A DNA stretch of 64,000 nucleotides. Origin: Lasioglossum baleicum (taxonomy: Eukaryota > Arthropoda > Insecta > Hymenoptera > Halictidae). Each line of letters begins with the position of its first letter. The stretch's first letter is position 1. Shown here piece after piece: positions 1 through 12,027 of this stretch. The stretch lies in assembly GCF_051020765.1 (NCBI RefSeq), contig NC_134943.1, positions 11,470,001 through 11,534,000 on the forward strand. The letters are read 5' to 3'. The notes beneath the pieces were generated by a model. It was not told where the DNA came from, made no database searches, and worked only from the letters and a program-made list of their open reading frames with translations. The position numbers and the translations under genes were made by a program.

Positions 1-3000
1 GATTGTTTGCGCAGCATCTGGCAGCACTTGGTGAAGATCACGCGGGACGAGGGCGTCACCGTCATCATCACCACTCATTACATCGAGGAAGCCAAACAGG
101 CTGACAGGGTATGCGAATCGAACGTTCTATCGCGGTTCTTTACGCATTTATGGCTTCTGGAAATTTTCAAAAAATGCTAGACTATAAAATTTGACGGAAT
201 TCAGTACGATTTTTATTTATTTCAGACCTGTGAAAGCTACTACCACTGAAAATAAGATTCTATTTGATTCCACTTTCTCTTGAAAATCGTCCACAAAAAT
301 TACAAATTGCATAAACGTCTGGCGATAACTAGACTGCGGATCTTTATGCATTGTAATATTAAATCTTTCTCATGAATTTAATGAATTTATTAATTTATAC
401 TATAATTTAAAATTCTCCCTCAATTTTAAATTTTACATAAATTTATTAATTTATACTCATATTCAATTTTTCCCTTAAATTTCATAATAAATTTATTCAT
501 TTATTCTACAATTTTAACCTCTCCTTTTAAATTGTGTAATAAATTATATAGACAATTTTGATTTTGATTGTTATTATGACGAAAATGAGTAAGCACAATA
601 CAAAGCAGTGGCCATATTAAATATATTTAAAAACATTAGTGGTTTCAGCTAAATCAGACAATTCAAAGAAGAAATAAATTTTTATTTCGCTTCTGCGACT
701 CGTAGTCAATGCAAACATGTCTTATTTTGCATAAAGATCCGCAGTCCAGTGATAAGCTTTAATGAATGATTGAGAATAGTTAAGAATAGCAGCTTCGTAA
801 AATTTACGGAGTTCCGTCTCGACGAACATTGCGTTATAAGAAACGGTATTCCGATTGCGAGGATGAATCATGATGTATGCTAACGACGGCTATAACTCTC
901 AGATTGGATTAATGAGATGCGGCCAGCTGTTGGCTGAATCGACGCCGAACGAACTGCTGGAACAATGTCAAACCGATTCTTTGGAGGAAGCGTTTCTGAG
1001 CTTGAGTCAACTGCAAGTCCAAAATCGGAGTGGTAATGTCAGGCAAACGCACATGTCTGACACCAACATCACCGACGTCATCACCGACAACTTCCACGAC
1101 GGGAATTATTCACGCAAAGTTGGTACATGTTTCTGGATTGTTAAACCGATCAATGTACTTTAACGTACAACAATAGTCTAACCATCAACAACAGCGTCTT
1201 ATTCGACAGTGTAATAAATGATCGAGACTAGAGGCACATTCAGCTATTGTCCGTTTAAAAAATGGAAGTGTATAGTTACAGGTCGCGTGTTCGACTACAC
1301 GGGGACCAGTCACGCGACTATAGTGAGTACAGGCCGCGGTTAGGCGACCGGTTCAATGACTAGCAGCTCGTTTCTGCATTCCTTTCTCTTTCTTTCTATA
1401 GCTGGAAGACATACATATATTTCCATAGATTAACTTGCGAAACAGAGGATTACGTAAGATTGTATATTTTCTGTTAACCTTTTTCAGAAGAAATGTATAA
1501 TGATCTATTACGATACTGTGCAAGCCCCATTGTCTTCCATTATATTTCATCTTCTTTGTTGGAAACTTCTGTCGTTGTTTCACGTTTTTCATAAAGAGAA
1601 TTGTTCATTGCTATTTAGTAAACATTGTCTTTCTGTACATCGTTAGAGCACGTACGTTCTTCAGATTACAATGAGGAACGTGCTTGACAATGAGTTGTTG
1701 GTCAAACGAGCTGATGTTGACGAAGACGATCGGTCAAATCTAAAAGGAAACAAGACGATGTTATTTAACCAATTGTTCGATTGACGATCCTTGAGTTGTT
1801 AGAACATTTTCTTTGCCAGAGAAGCTTCCATTGTTTAATCAGTTTAGCTTACACGATTGATCTAGGGATTACCCAGGAAATATTCGTTTTCTTTCAGAAC
1901 TGGGACTGTCGAAGCAGTGCGAAGAAGAGGTGCCATGCTCTGCTCACGAAGAACGCGCTTCAGTTCGTCCGTCATCCGGGGTAATTGCTTCAATAGTTGA
2001 CTATTAACCCCTTGCCCTACGATTCATTCTGCGCGCGCGCGCGGTTTCAGTGATTAGAACTTATTCTGTACATCGTAATTCCCTGAAAAAGGAGAATATT
2101 GATAGAAATTGTATGCCTATATGTTCTCCAATAGTTTTATATTAACAAAACCAAAATATTAACTAAAAAATATTGCCTATTAACCCCTTGCCTTACGATT
2201 TATTTTACGGTTTCAATGATTAGAACTTTTTCTGTAGATCGTAATTTTTTAAAAAAGGAGAATATTTATAGAAATTGTATGCCTATATGCTCTCCAATAT
2301 ATTAACTATTACATATTGACTATTAACCCCTTGCCCCCTAACCCTTGCGGTTTCAGTGATTAGAATTTTTTCTGTAGATCGTAATTCCATAAAAAAGGGG
2401 AGCATATTTATAGAAATTTTGTGCCTATATGTTCTCCAGTAGTTTTATATTAACAAAACCGAAATAGAATTTTATTTCTTTCCTTGTGCAGCGGTGTTAT
2501 CTTCTCCATAATTTTGCCGATACTGCAAATGGTGCTGTTTTTCAACTCGTTCGGCCTAGATCCGAAAGGACTCGTGATATCTGTCGTAAACGAAGAAGCT
2601 GGCGATTGTGGTTTTGGATTGAACCGAGGAAACGTCTCGTACGACGAAACGGAGTTCACTTGCAATTTCGTCGATCTCAGCTGCAGATTCACGAATGGAT
2701 TCAACGAGACTGTTCTGAAGAAGGTACGCGTCCGATTAAACAATCTATTTTTCTTATGCTATATTTGCTGGACTGGTAGAACAGCTTTCTGTCATCAATT
2801 TTATGCGGAGGTAGTTGTTGACTTATTAAACGATGGTAAAAAATTAATGATCTACAAAGTGCATATTTTAGAACAATAATAGAAAGGAACAAATGACTTT
2901 CGAATCGAAATTCAAATGAAATACATCGAAATCGAATGAAATTTGTATTTGCAGATATATTACGACGATTATAATAAGGCAGTGAGCGAAATAACGTGGC

Positions 3001-5540
3001 AGAAGAGCGTCGGTATAATGCACTTTAGTAAAAACTATTCTTACGCTGTACAAACGAAGCTGGACGACTTTTTCTCGATTACGGAGCCAGATATAGTCGC
3101 CAGTCAAATCACGGTTTCACTTTATACACCAGGTAATGTGTCAGCCAGCACAGTGATGTACAGAAAGGAGCATAACTGATTCCACACACTTTAAATCAGA
3201 ATAACTTTTATATGAATGGACCAAACGACTTCAATTTCTCTGTAAGGCTAGAAGACTTAGTTTAGTAAATGACGTCTGATAAATAAGTTGAGAAAATGCA
3301 TTTGGTCGGAATTTTGAAAAACAATAGTAAAAATTGATTTTTACAACTTTTTTAGCTGGCCCAATAACGAAAATTTAAAAGATGTGTTTGGTGAACCTGT
3401 ATAAATTATATACGATATAAACGATTGAAAGTGGTAAAATACAGAAATTCTTGAAAAATTGCAATTTTTACCACTTTTGATCGTTTATAACTCGCAAACC
3501 AATTAACCAATTTCAATGAAATTTTCAGAGAGTATATTATTTATACCAGTCGACCATACACATCTTTTGAATTTTCGTTATTGGCCCAACTAAAAAAGTT
3601 GTAAAAATCAATTTTTACTATTGTTTTTCACAATTCCGTCCAAATGCATTTTTTCAACATATTTTTTACATATCATTTACTAAACTAATTCTTCTAACCT
3701 TACAGAGAAATTGAAGTCGTTTGGTCCATTCATACAAAAGTTGTTCTGATTTAAAGTGTGTGGAATCAGTTATACTTACTCCTTACTGTAATTTCTAATG
3801 TGTACATCCAGACAACGACAGTTTGATGTTCTCTGATTTTTAGACAGACAGATAGGTTTGTTCGTGGAGAGAACGTTATACGACGTGTTCGTGAAGGAAT
3901 ACCGGAAAATCATTAAAGAGTGTCGAATTGCTCAAAAATTCGCCGACGTACCGATACATGTACGTATACGTAGATCTGTTTGATAATCGATCAGGAAAAG
4001 TAAGTTTATATCAATGAATTTTCTAGTTCGAAGACCCAGTTTATGGATCGCTCGATCAGAAGTACATCACATTCATCACGCCACCTTTTCTACTTTCGTA
4101 AGTCTTGCAAAATGAAGGAACGAATCTCAGAATTTTCGAGCAGTCTCGATGAAACAATTATTATTCCAGATTAGTATTTATCTTGGCGACATCGATCTGT
4201 TCGAGTATAATCATAACTGACCGACACTCGGGTGTATGGGACAGAAGTTTAGTCCAAGGTAATCATAATTCCATAAAGGAACCATCGGTAATAATTCCAT
4301 TTCCCGATGACTGATCGTGTGTCTGTTGATGAAAAAAAAAAATAGGTGTTACAACAGCGGAAATCTTAATTACACACCTGCTGACTCAAGTCATAGTAAT
4401 TGTCGTTCAAGTTGCGACGTCGTTGTTAATCGGCTTCTTACAATTTGGCATGGAGTGCAAGGGGTCGCTGACCGCTGTCATTTGGCTAGCGATACTCGGA
4501 GGCATTTGCGGAATGACTTTCGGTGAGTGTACTCTTCTCTTTTAAACAATAACACGAGTATGTATTATCCTTCACTATTATCACAGGTTTCTTCATATCG
4601 GTGATGTGCACGTCTCACGCTCTCGTTAATTATGCGGCCGTGGGCACTTTCTTTCCTTTGATTCTTCTGTGTGGTAAGTAATTTACGGATTTAAGGGGGT
4701 AGTCTCGTTTCCAGGATTGCAAGGGTGCAGGATGTTCCTTCTCGTTTCTCGATAATGCAAAATGGGGTGTTTTCAGTAGTCAAACGCGCTAGATAAAAGA
4801 TCAATCTAGGCTGTAGTCGCCCCCAAATTTCCTAGTTTTACGTTTACGAGGCGTAATTTTTAACCGACTTCGGAGAAGGAGGAGGTTACTCAATTCGTGT
4901 ATTCACATAAATGAAATGGAAATTATTTCATACTTTTTAGTGCATTTTTTTAGTGCGTTTTTTCAAAGTTGGTTTAATTATTTTTTATAAAATTTTTCAT
5001 TATTCGGCAGCGTAATTTGCATTATTCGCATTTATTACTATATTCTATGTAATAGCTATTTCCATAAAGCACCTACAGCTACAACATGCAACTGAATAAT
5101 GAAAATTACACCTCGTAAATTTTGTCTTACAATGTTCAAGAAGTCCTTGTGCTGCAAATGTAGATCAGTGGAAAAATATTCAAAGAAAACTGATTTTCTC
5201 AAGAAAATGTTACGTGTTGAACATTCAAATTTTTAATTCAGCGGACAATATAATTCAACGCGATTCGATAAAGCTCTCGTTGAGCGAAAAGCTGAATAGA
5301 GAAATAAAACTAGCTTTTCTTGAAGGACTCATTTGGCCAGTGGAAGGAATGCCAAAGTTCCTGCGATGGATCAGCCTAGTATTGCCAATAACAGTGCCGG
5401 GCATCTCTCTGAGGGGTGTTTTGGAGAAGGGAACGTCGGTGCACGAACCGGAAGTGTACAACGGCTTCCTGGTGCTGTCCGGCTGGATTATGGCGTTCAT
5501 AATTCTCTGTCTCCTTCAGCTAAGGTCGAAGTCCGTGTAG
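1..5540 (+). CDS. ABC transporter, insect ABCH / ABCG23-like, 3' part of gene
   Basis: ATP-driven half-transporter of the insect ABCH type. Exons read from GT-AG sites and an unbroken frame: 1-108, 903-1118, a doubtful one from 1665, 1898-1980, 2492-2723, 2955-3132, 3844-3959, 4027-4097, 4170-4258, 4346-4522, 4587-4673, 5326-5540 (stop TAG). The first exon carries the end of the nucleotide-binding domain, with the switch histidine in VIITTHYIEEA. Walker A, the signature motif and Walker B lie upstream of the window. The membrane domain starts at HPGGVIFSIILPILQ, followed by an extracellular loop with three cysteines and N-glycosylation sequons (NVS, NET). Further hydrophobic segments come from the 4170, 4346, 4587 and 5326 exons. 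NBD-before-TMD order with an ABC2-type membrane domain is typical of ABCH/ABCG. Drosophila relatives such as snu act in epidermal lipid barrier formation, but which paralogue this is cannot be told. The linker exon from 1665 has no good donor. Confidence 0.9.
127..329. repeat. Degenerate hAT-like MITE, family A
   Basis: The stretch starts with a decayed version of the family A terminus (CGCGGTTCTTTACGC against the usual TGCGGATCTTTATGC). It continues with the family's inner sequence (ATGGCTTCTGGAAATTTTC), also seen in the copies at 13227 and 35086. The right end is decayed (GCATAAACGTCTGG). It abuts the better copy that starts at 330. Confidence 0.55.
330..748. repeat. hAT-like MITE, family A, in ABC transporter intron
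   Basis: The left terminus reads TAGACTGCGGATCTTTATGC and the right end is its inverse with one change (GCATAAAGATCCGCAGTCCA). Flanks GCGATAAC and GTGATAAG match at 6 of 8 positions, consistent with a decayed 8-bp target duplication. The inside is AT-rich with no ORF. Confidence 0.8.
2004..2462. repeat. Tandem triplication of a piggyBac-like MITE left part
   Basis: Three tandem units begin at 2004, 2180 and 2323. Each starts TTAACCCCTTGCC and continues with a GTTTCAGTGATTAGAA block, then ATAGAAAT(T)GTATGCCTATATG and CTCCA. The same sequence type, bounded by TTAA and inverted ends, occurs at 8332-8616. The first unit also holds a (CG)n run at about 2031. The units differ by substitutions and small indels, so the triplication is not recent. 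It lies in an intron just before the first membrane-segment exon. Confidence 0.75.
3173..3772. mobile_element. 600-bp foldback element, TA-flanked, in ABC transporter intron
   Basis: The first half folds back on the second. The outer arms are AACTGATTCCACACACTTTA and its inverse at the far end. The arms run about 290 bases each, with TA on both sides as in mariner/Tc-type insertion. There is no ORF. The centre carries a GAAAATTTAAAAGATGTG-type stretch that recurs in diverged form in the foldback element at 53481-54016. Confidence 0.85.
4690..5140. repeat. Interspersed repeat block in the last ABC transporter intron
   Basis: Part of this intron (about 4705-4860, e.g. GCTAGATAAAAGATCAATCTA at about 4787) recurs in reverse orientation at 48180-48360. 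A second part (about 4862-4985, with ACCGACTTCGG and ATGAAATGGAAATTATTTC) recurs in reverse at 52478-52565. The GAGGCGTAATTTT motif near 4850 has an inverted partner near 5105, suggesting a foldback or nested insertion. Confidence 0.6.
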
Positions 5541-5830
5541 GAAACAGCCATTACCATAAGGAAAACAAATTGAGACGGAACGCTGTTTCGGTTGCGTTTC
5601 AGTTGATGCAATAGTGAGAATGAAAGTTTTCACGCCTGTCACAGGGTCGATACGCTTTAGGTTTATCGAGTACGTTTACAGCAATCGCGGGGGATTTAGT
5701 GTGTTTTTCTTTCTTTTTTATACATGCTAGGTATTGTACAAGTTCTTCTGTCGATAAGCGAATTTAATTTAAACAACGTCTGCTGTATAGATACAGCGAA
5801 GAGAAGAGAAAAGCGTGTTGTTGATTGTTA

Positions 5831-5836
5831 AATAAA
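5831..5836 (+). terminator. Polyadenylation signal of the ABC transporter gene
   Basis: A canonical AATAAA lies about 290 bases after the transporter stop codon at 5538-5540. A second candidate (TAATAAAAT) occurs near 5999. The spacing suits an insect 3' UTR. No cleavage site can be confirmed from sequence alone. Confidence 0.45.
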
Positions 5837-6749
5837 TGCACGATTATTTTTGTAAGAACATGCTGGCAGTATTGAATTGATTGGAGGATTGTAATTATCG
5901 TGATCTCTTCCTGTAGCGTGGGGAGAGATATTTTTTGATGTGATTGTAAGATAGTCGAGACTGTAGGGAGAGATCAGATAGTTCAAGCGATTTTACCTAA
6001 TAAAATAGATCTTCGTTAATACTTGTTTCACTGATCTGGCACCATCTCGAAATACCCCAGGTCGAAAACGGATCTACAAAACGCAAAGGTGAGGTGAGAA
6101 TCGCTGCAATCGAACAAGTACACGCGCGACAAATTCTGTATTTCTACAAAAATTAATTGGAAATATTCAAGTGGATAGAAGATGGAACGAAGAAATGAGA
6201 GCATACAACGATGGCGTCGATGAAATATAATTCTTCGTTTCAGATTTATTTATCTCCTCTTATAGTGGTCTCCTTGTCCCACAGGTATACATGTTTACGA
6301 CACTCACTAGATCGGATTAACATAGTATACAAACATATACAACGTGCGAACTATGTGAACAATTCTTTTTGTTATATTATATATATATATAGATGTTTTT
6401 TTGTTCGTTTTAAATATTTTGTAACTCGTTCTTAAGACTGGAGTATATTAATCAATAATCGGTAGTGGGACATACGTCACATCGATCATCGATCATCTGG
6501 GACAATAATGTCTTTGCGAACGCGGCTAAAAGTAACGCGAGCACTTCCGGGATGGGGGTTCAAATCAAAAGGTAGGAACGCTGTATCCGAACAGCCATTG
6601 CTGTAACAATACAGTCGTGTAATATAATACTTGGAAAATCCAGCGTACGGACACGCGAAATAAATTCATCACGAATCTTAGAATTATCTGGCACTTAGGT
6701 GAAAGACTGCAGGGAAATTAATCGGACAATGTTGCGGTAGTTCCTTTCC

Positions 6750-6771
6750 CTCTCTCTCTCTCTCTCTCTCT
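6750..6771. repeat. (CT)n microsatellite
   Basis: About eleven CT units are uninterrupted on the plus strand. Confidence 0.9.
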
Positions 6772-8331
6772 GCTAGACTACTATTTATTAGCCAGCTATG
6801 CAAATTGCTAACGTTCAATTCATTGCAACGGATGGAATTACACAACGCTATTGTCAAGCGAAAATAGGTGGAAATTAACCTTTGCAATCCAATTATTCTG
6901 TTCCGCGAGACGCGTCGGAAGTGTACTAGAATACACGTGTAATTAAGTCGACAACTAATTCAACATTTGTACGAAAGTATCGGAGATTTTGGTATTCGTA
7001 CATCGGAAATAAATCATCGTTCTTCAGACGTTAGCGTCTCAGCGCCATAATGGCGACCTGAATGCATGGTGTACATTTTCATTAATATCGTTACGATGTT
7101 CTGGAGGTATATAAAAACGCAACAAAATTTTTGAAAATTTGACAAGATGTAATTCTTACTAAATTAATGCAATTACCAAAGTTTGGGTTCGATTCACTGC
7201 ACTGTTTAAGAATTATAGCAACTTACTTAAAGCTTGCACATTTTAACACGTCTTGTTATGGAGAATTCATAAAATTGCACTTCAAATCTTATTTAAACCT
7301 TGAAAAAACGCAACTGGAAACTGCAAAAAAAGATACACTCAAAAACAAAAATATATTCATGAATGGCTTTCATTGCCAATATACATATTGATGGATTTCG
7401 AATTTCTTGTACTTTCGTCTCCCATTGTACCTCCAGAACATCCTTAAAGCAGACAAATATAACAAAAATATCTGAAACATTAAGGAATATTCCTAACATA
7501 AAAGTAATAGTCTGTGGATTTTCAGGTGAAATACAAAATTGCCTGCGTGAACTAGTTCTTTGTAAGTAAAAACAAATTCTAGACGATTTTCACTTCTCCA
7601 TAAAATGTCGAAAACCTTTGATCTTCGATTCCCGATTGAAACAGTTCGATCTCGAAAATTCAATTCAAGAAGACTTGGAATGCAAAGAGTTAACGCAACT
7701 CGAAAACTATAGCTCGAAAGAAAGAGTTGTTCTAACAAGTAGCTCCTTAATCAATAGTGTGCCGATGTTGGTACGTAATCGCCGGTCACAGGTAAGACGA
7801 AATCACGATAAAAAAATATTCAAATTCGGTGGATCACGCCTGAAATTCTTCACGGTTTCCGCGCGCGTCGAACGAAAACGATCATACTCTCGATCACGCT
7901 ACTCTCATCCTCTCTTTTCCAAATGTATACAAAATATGTATTGCTTAATATTCTTTTTTTGATTTCTTTTTATAGTATCTCTCTATCTCTCTCATTCTCT
8001 CATTCTCTCTTTCGTTACGTCCTCACCAACTACGAAACGCGATTTCCGTTCGCTTATCGCTGAATCATTAGCAAAATTACATACCGCGAGACTCTGCGCA
8101 ATACACACACGCTGCAACTAGGATTGCAACCTGCCGGGGCTATTGCAAAATTGAACAGCAGATACGGCACGCAACGGACTAAAGTGCAATTGATAACGCG
8201 GATGAGACTGAACAGTCGCCGAAAAACCGAGATCTAGTATGTCGATCACGAAAACCACTTAATCGCTAATTCCTTATTGTACTGTATGGAGAAAAATGTG
8301 TTCAAACGGTTTAAAAACGCGAATAATTGAA

Positions 8332-8616
8332 TTAACCCCTTGCCGTATCATTTTCTCTATAGTTACAATGATTAAAGTAAAGAAAATTTATAGGTTTTGT
8401 ATGGCTACATTTATGTTAATGCTTAAACATTGATTACAAGAGAACCAAATTTTATTTCATTTAAGAAGAAACAAGAAAATGAAAACAAGAAAGAAGAAAA
8501 GAAAATTTATAGTTTTTGTATGGCTACATTTATGTTAATGCTGAAACATCGATTACAAGCGAATCAAATTTTATTTCATTTAAGAAGTAACTTGATAAAA
8601 TACGGCAAGGGGTTAA
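8332..8616. mobile_element. piggyBac-like MITE with TTAA ends
   Basis: Bounded by TTAA at 8332-8335 and 8613-8616. The inverted ends are TTAACCCCTTGCCGTAT and ATACGGCAAGGGGTTAA. The inside is a tandem duplication of about 110 bases: AGAAAATTTATAG plus TTTTGTATGGCTACATTTATG starts near 8384 and again near 8500. TTAA target sites with C-rich inverted ends are typical of piggyBac-type non-autonomous elements. Confidence 0.8.
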
Positions 8617-9149
8617 TGAAAGATTAAAATAATGAATCGACTAAATGAAAATCAGGAGGCATCGATGATCTCGATGCTGTCGTTTCAGATTGACGCTGAA
8701 GTATGCGGACAGTTACGTTGGGAATAAATTAAAACGATCTAATGATAAATTATGTGACAATTTTAATAAGAGGGATTTACGATAGTTCTATGTGACGAAA
8801 GTGACTCAAGGTAATCAAGTTACGTGGCTCACCCTAAAGAACGAAACTGAAACGCGCTGTTTCAAATTGATAGTTACAATTCTGTCTCGCGTTGAATTGG
8901 ACAGGTACGTTCGAGTGTTCCCCATACAGTAAAAACAGAGTGATTGGTAACTGTCACGTGCCAGACATCAGAATTCCTTTGAGTAACAAACTAGGTGTTG
9001 TTCGACAAGCTTCTGAGCACAGAAAGTGGACTAACGTTAAAATGCAAGACATGTCATTAATTATTTATGCCACAAAAAATATACGAAGAATGCACAGAGA
9101 TTAGGCGAAACATTTCAATTGATCGTGATACTAATATATGCGTCATAAC

Positions 9150-9365
9150 TAGACTGCGGATTTTATGCATTTGTGATAAAAATGGGTAAGCACAATTTAA
9201 TGCAGTCGACATATTAAAAAGATTTAAAGAGATCTAATCCAATTTAAAGACATCAGCGTATCGGTTTCAGCCTAATCAAGTAATTAAAAGAAAAAATAAA
9301 TTTTTATTTCACTTCTGTGTCTTGCAATCAAACATTTTTTATTTTGCATAGAGATCCCCAGTCTA
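9150..9365. repeat. hAT-like MITE, family A
   Basis: The left end is TAGACTGCGGATTTTATGC and the right end is GCATAGAGATCCCCAGTCTA. Flanks GTCATAAC and ATCATAAC match at 7 of 8 bases, as a target duplication. No ORF. Confidence 0.85.
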
Positions 9366-10271
9366 ATCATAACATTGATATACTCATTAAGTGTTTTCAG
9401 ATCTCAACGTTAGCAGACTCACACTGTATCTGTATAAAAAGAATAAAATGTTTCCCTGTAAATGAAGCAGTGCCGGGGAGATTGTTTACTGGATGATTGT
9501 TTATCGTATATTGTTAAAAATGTTACTAGGAATGGTACCCAAGATCTGATGTGTGCAAATGCTGTACGATATGTTTATTGTACCGTTCAATTATTTATTT
9601 ATTAAGCACGTAAAGCTCCAAATATCTAGAATCATGAGAATGATTGAAAACGCTAAAGTATCAAGCACATTTTTGATGTTGATTCTTTTGTTGTAAAAGC
9701 TAGACTTTTCAACAAAATGCACGTTGTGAATGCACGCGAGACAAAGATTTTTAATTGCACATGGGCTAGGTACATTTTTATGTTTCATAATTACAATCCA
9801 TTCTAATTAGAACGTTTCCAATAGAAAGTATAATGTTCTATGAACGAACATTCTTTCCTGCTATAAATGCATTCTGTGCTGATAGAAAGGAAGACTTTTA
9901 CATAACTTTAATCGTACAACAATAACAGTCACGTGTATAATATAGTATGTGTCAAGAATCGTGTAAAACGTAACAAAACTTTGTAAGAAGGACAACTTAC
10001 AATAATACAACTTAAATATACTTCAATTAATTTGATTTCGTCAAAGTTCCTTTGGAATTCAAAGTGACCTAGTAAAATTATAAAATAGAAACCTAGGACC
10101 TAATTCATTTAAACTCTATATTCCTCGTTCCTGTAACAACAGAAGAGAATTAAACAATTTAAGCTGAGTCCTGACTTATTCAAAGACAACCGAAGCAGAC
10201 AGTATACGCATACCATATGACACTTGAAATCTCTGCATGAATCACCTAAAATATGCAACGAAAATGTAAAA

Positions 10272-11233
10272 GGGTAATTCCATGCCAAATCGATCAACTT
10301 TTTGCAGGCACCATCGTCGATTTTGTTCTAAATGAAATATGTTGTAGTCCATGTGAAATTATGGGAGGTTTAAGTCATCATTTTGCCGATTTCGAATTTT
10401 TTTAGAAATGGCAGGCCTTTGAAGTTTTCAATTTTGCCCATTTTGCCGAAAACGGGCCTCACTTACGAATTTTTATCTCAGGAACTGTCTGTCCGATTGA
10501 GCTACATTTTTTTTTTGTTTTATTCGGAAAGGATTGGGCTATTGCAAAATAATTTTTTCAACCTCGAAAATCAACTGTATATTGTCGAAAAATTTAAACA
10601 AATTCTTTTTTTACGTTTTCTTCGATGAGAGGCTACAGTGATTTTGTTATACAGTTGATTGGTTACTAATATTGTTCTCGAAGTATAAATAGGGTTATTT
10701 AATTTCTCGAGACCAGCGGTATAGACAATGAATAATAGAGCGGTGCGATCGACTCGCCTCTACCTGAATTGGGGATACACGGCGTCCTTGACCAGCTCAT
10801 TGTGACGCCAATTTTTATGGCTCCATCTGTTTCAAGGACTCATTTAAAGGAAACTTCAAGGAATATAGCCATATTTTTTTCAAAATTTAAATCACTCTGG
10901 CCTCTCATCGAAAAAAAGGAAAAAAAAAGAATTTGTTTAAATTTTTAACATTATAAAGTTGATTTTCGAGGTTGAAAAAATTATTTTGTAATAGCCCAAT
11001 CCTTTCCGAATAAAACAAAAAAAATGTAGTTCTATCGGACAAACAGTTCCTGAGATAAAAATTTGTAAGAGAGGCCCGATTTTGTCAAAATGGGCAAAAA
11101 TTGAAAACTTCGAAGGTCTGCCATTTCTAAAAAAATTCGAAACCGGCAAAATGATGACTTAAACCCTGCCTAATTTCACATGGACTACAACATATTTCAT
11201 TCAAAACAAAATCGATTTGGCATGGAATGACCC
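10272..11233. mobile_element. 962-bp element with about 350-bp inverted arms
   Basis: The ends are GGGTAATTCCATGCCAAATC at left and the inverse of GGGTCATTCCATGCCAAATC at right. The arms run from 10272 to about 10628 and from about 10887 to 11233. The two arms encode mirror-image short ORFs with near-identical peptides (both contain SNFFRNGRP), which shows the repeat rather than a gene. The unique core (about 10630-10885) has no ORF and is GC-richer than the arms. I could not define the target duplication (AAAA at best), so the superfamily is open. Confidence 0.85.
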
Positions 11234-11437
11234 AAAAGATCCAAAGTCTCCCGAGAGAAAGAAGGTGATCGATAAATCGTTAATCAGTGTTCCGATTGAT
11301 TCGGACCTAATTGCTGCTTCTGTAGAAGAAGTAGGCACTCGACAGAGTTATGGTCCAGCAGGGGTGGACGAATTTCGTGAGGAACGGGTATCAACGAGGT
11401 TCCCCAGCACTGCGTTCGACTAATGAAAACAGAAATC

Positions 11438-11803
11438 CTAGTCGCGGCTGTTTGCACGGTTAATCAACCGTTTCTCGCGGATACTAAAGCTTTGGATATT
11501 CTCGTAGGCGTGTACGTTCTTGTTGTTGTTGATGTAGCTGTCGATGTTGTTGCTGTTAGCCGTGCTGCTAACGCGGCTGGCGGCGTTACTATCGCGATTG
11601 TTAGTAGCGGTATTAGAACGTTTAGCAGTAAGGCAGGGGCCGCATCGGATTGGCATGGGTCGAGCAGCAACGAGACAGTCAACTATCTGTCTTACAGTAG
11701 GCATGCAGGTTTTGCTGTACCCTGGAAAACACATATCACATGCTCCATCAGAACCGAGCCACACATCGACTTCTATCACGCCATCGAATTCCTTCATTTT
11801 CAT
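11438..11803 (-). CDS. Cysteine-rich ORF, possible terminal exon, unrecognised
   Basis: A minus-strand ORF of 121 residues with natural-looking composition. The N-terminal half has paired cysteines (GACDMCFPGYSKTCMP, then VDCL and RCGPCL). The C-terminal half is Asn/Ser-rich (TANSNNIDSYINNNK) and ends with a charged tail (SIREKRLINRANSRD) at a TAG. There is an acceptor-like TGTTTTCCAG inside it, so it may be an exon beginning there. The DNA around GACDMC resembles that around GTCETC in the next minus-strand ORF at 12028-12225. No family is recognised. It could be chance coding from an AAC-repeat region, so I treat it as a candidate. Confidence 0.3.
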   Translation of the reverse strand: MKMKEFDGVIEVDVWLGSDGACDMCFPGYSKTCMPTVRQIVDCLVAARPMPIRCGPCLTAKRSNTATNNRDSNAASRVSSTANSNNIDSYINNNKNVHAYENIQSFSIREKRLINRANSRD

Positions 11804-12027
11804 TTCCGAACGTCCATCCTCCTTCTTCTAACAAATTCCAACTTCGGCAAGGTCTGGGTTATGCGAAATAAAAATTCTCCGAGTCAAAAAAGAATTTCGG
11901 CAAGTTAGAAATAATTCAAACATTTTCATTCATTCCGAATTTCTACTAACATCTCAGCCTCTGGTCTTACTTACTAGCCTCGATTAGTATGATTAGCGTA
12001 GGCGTGTTATTAGGCCTTGCGATGCGG

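Larger units (their letters stand above)
5560..8331. other. Non-coding stretch downstream of ABC transporter
   Basis: The stretch holds the transporter 3' UTR, an AT dinucleotide run near 6376-6391 and a CT microsatellite at 6750-6771. Short ORFs (for example 7167-7391 and 7618-7962) show no domain, no splice support and AT-rich codon use like the rest of the stretch. I see no gene. Confidence 0.5.

Noticed and set aside
10383..11149. Two short ORFs with matching peptides on opposite strands
   Set aside because: They lie in the two arms of the inverted-repeat element at 10272-11233. The similarity is due to the DNA repeat, not to a gene pair.
11423..11908. 161-codon plus-strand ORF opposite the cysteine-rich ORF
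   Set aside because: Val/Ala-rich because it reads the complement of an AAC/AGC-rich stretch. The minus-strand reading is more protein-like.
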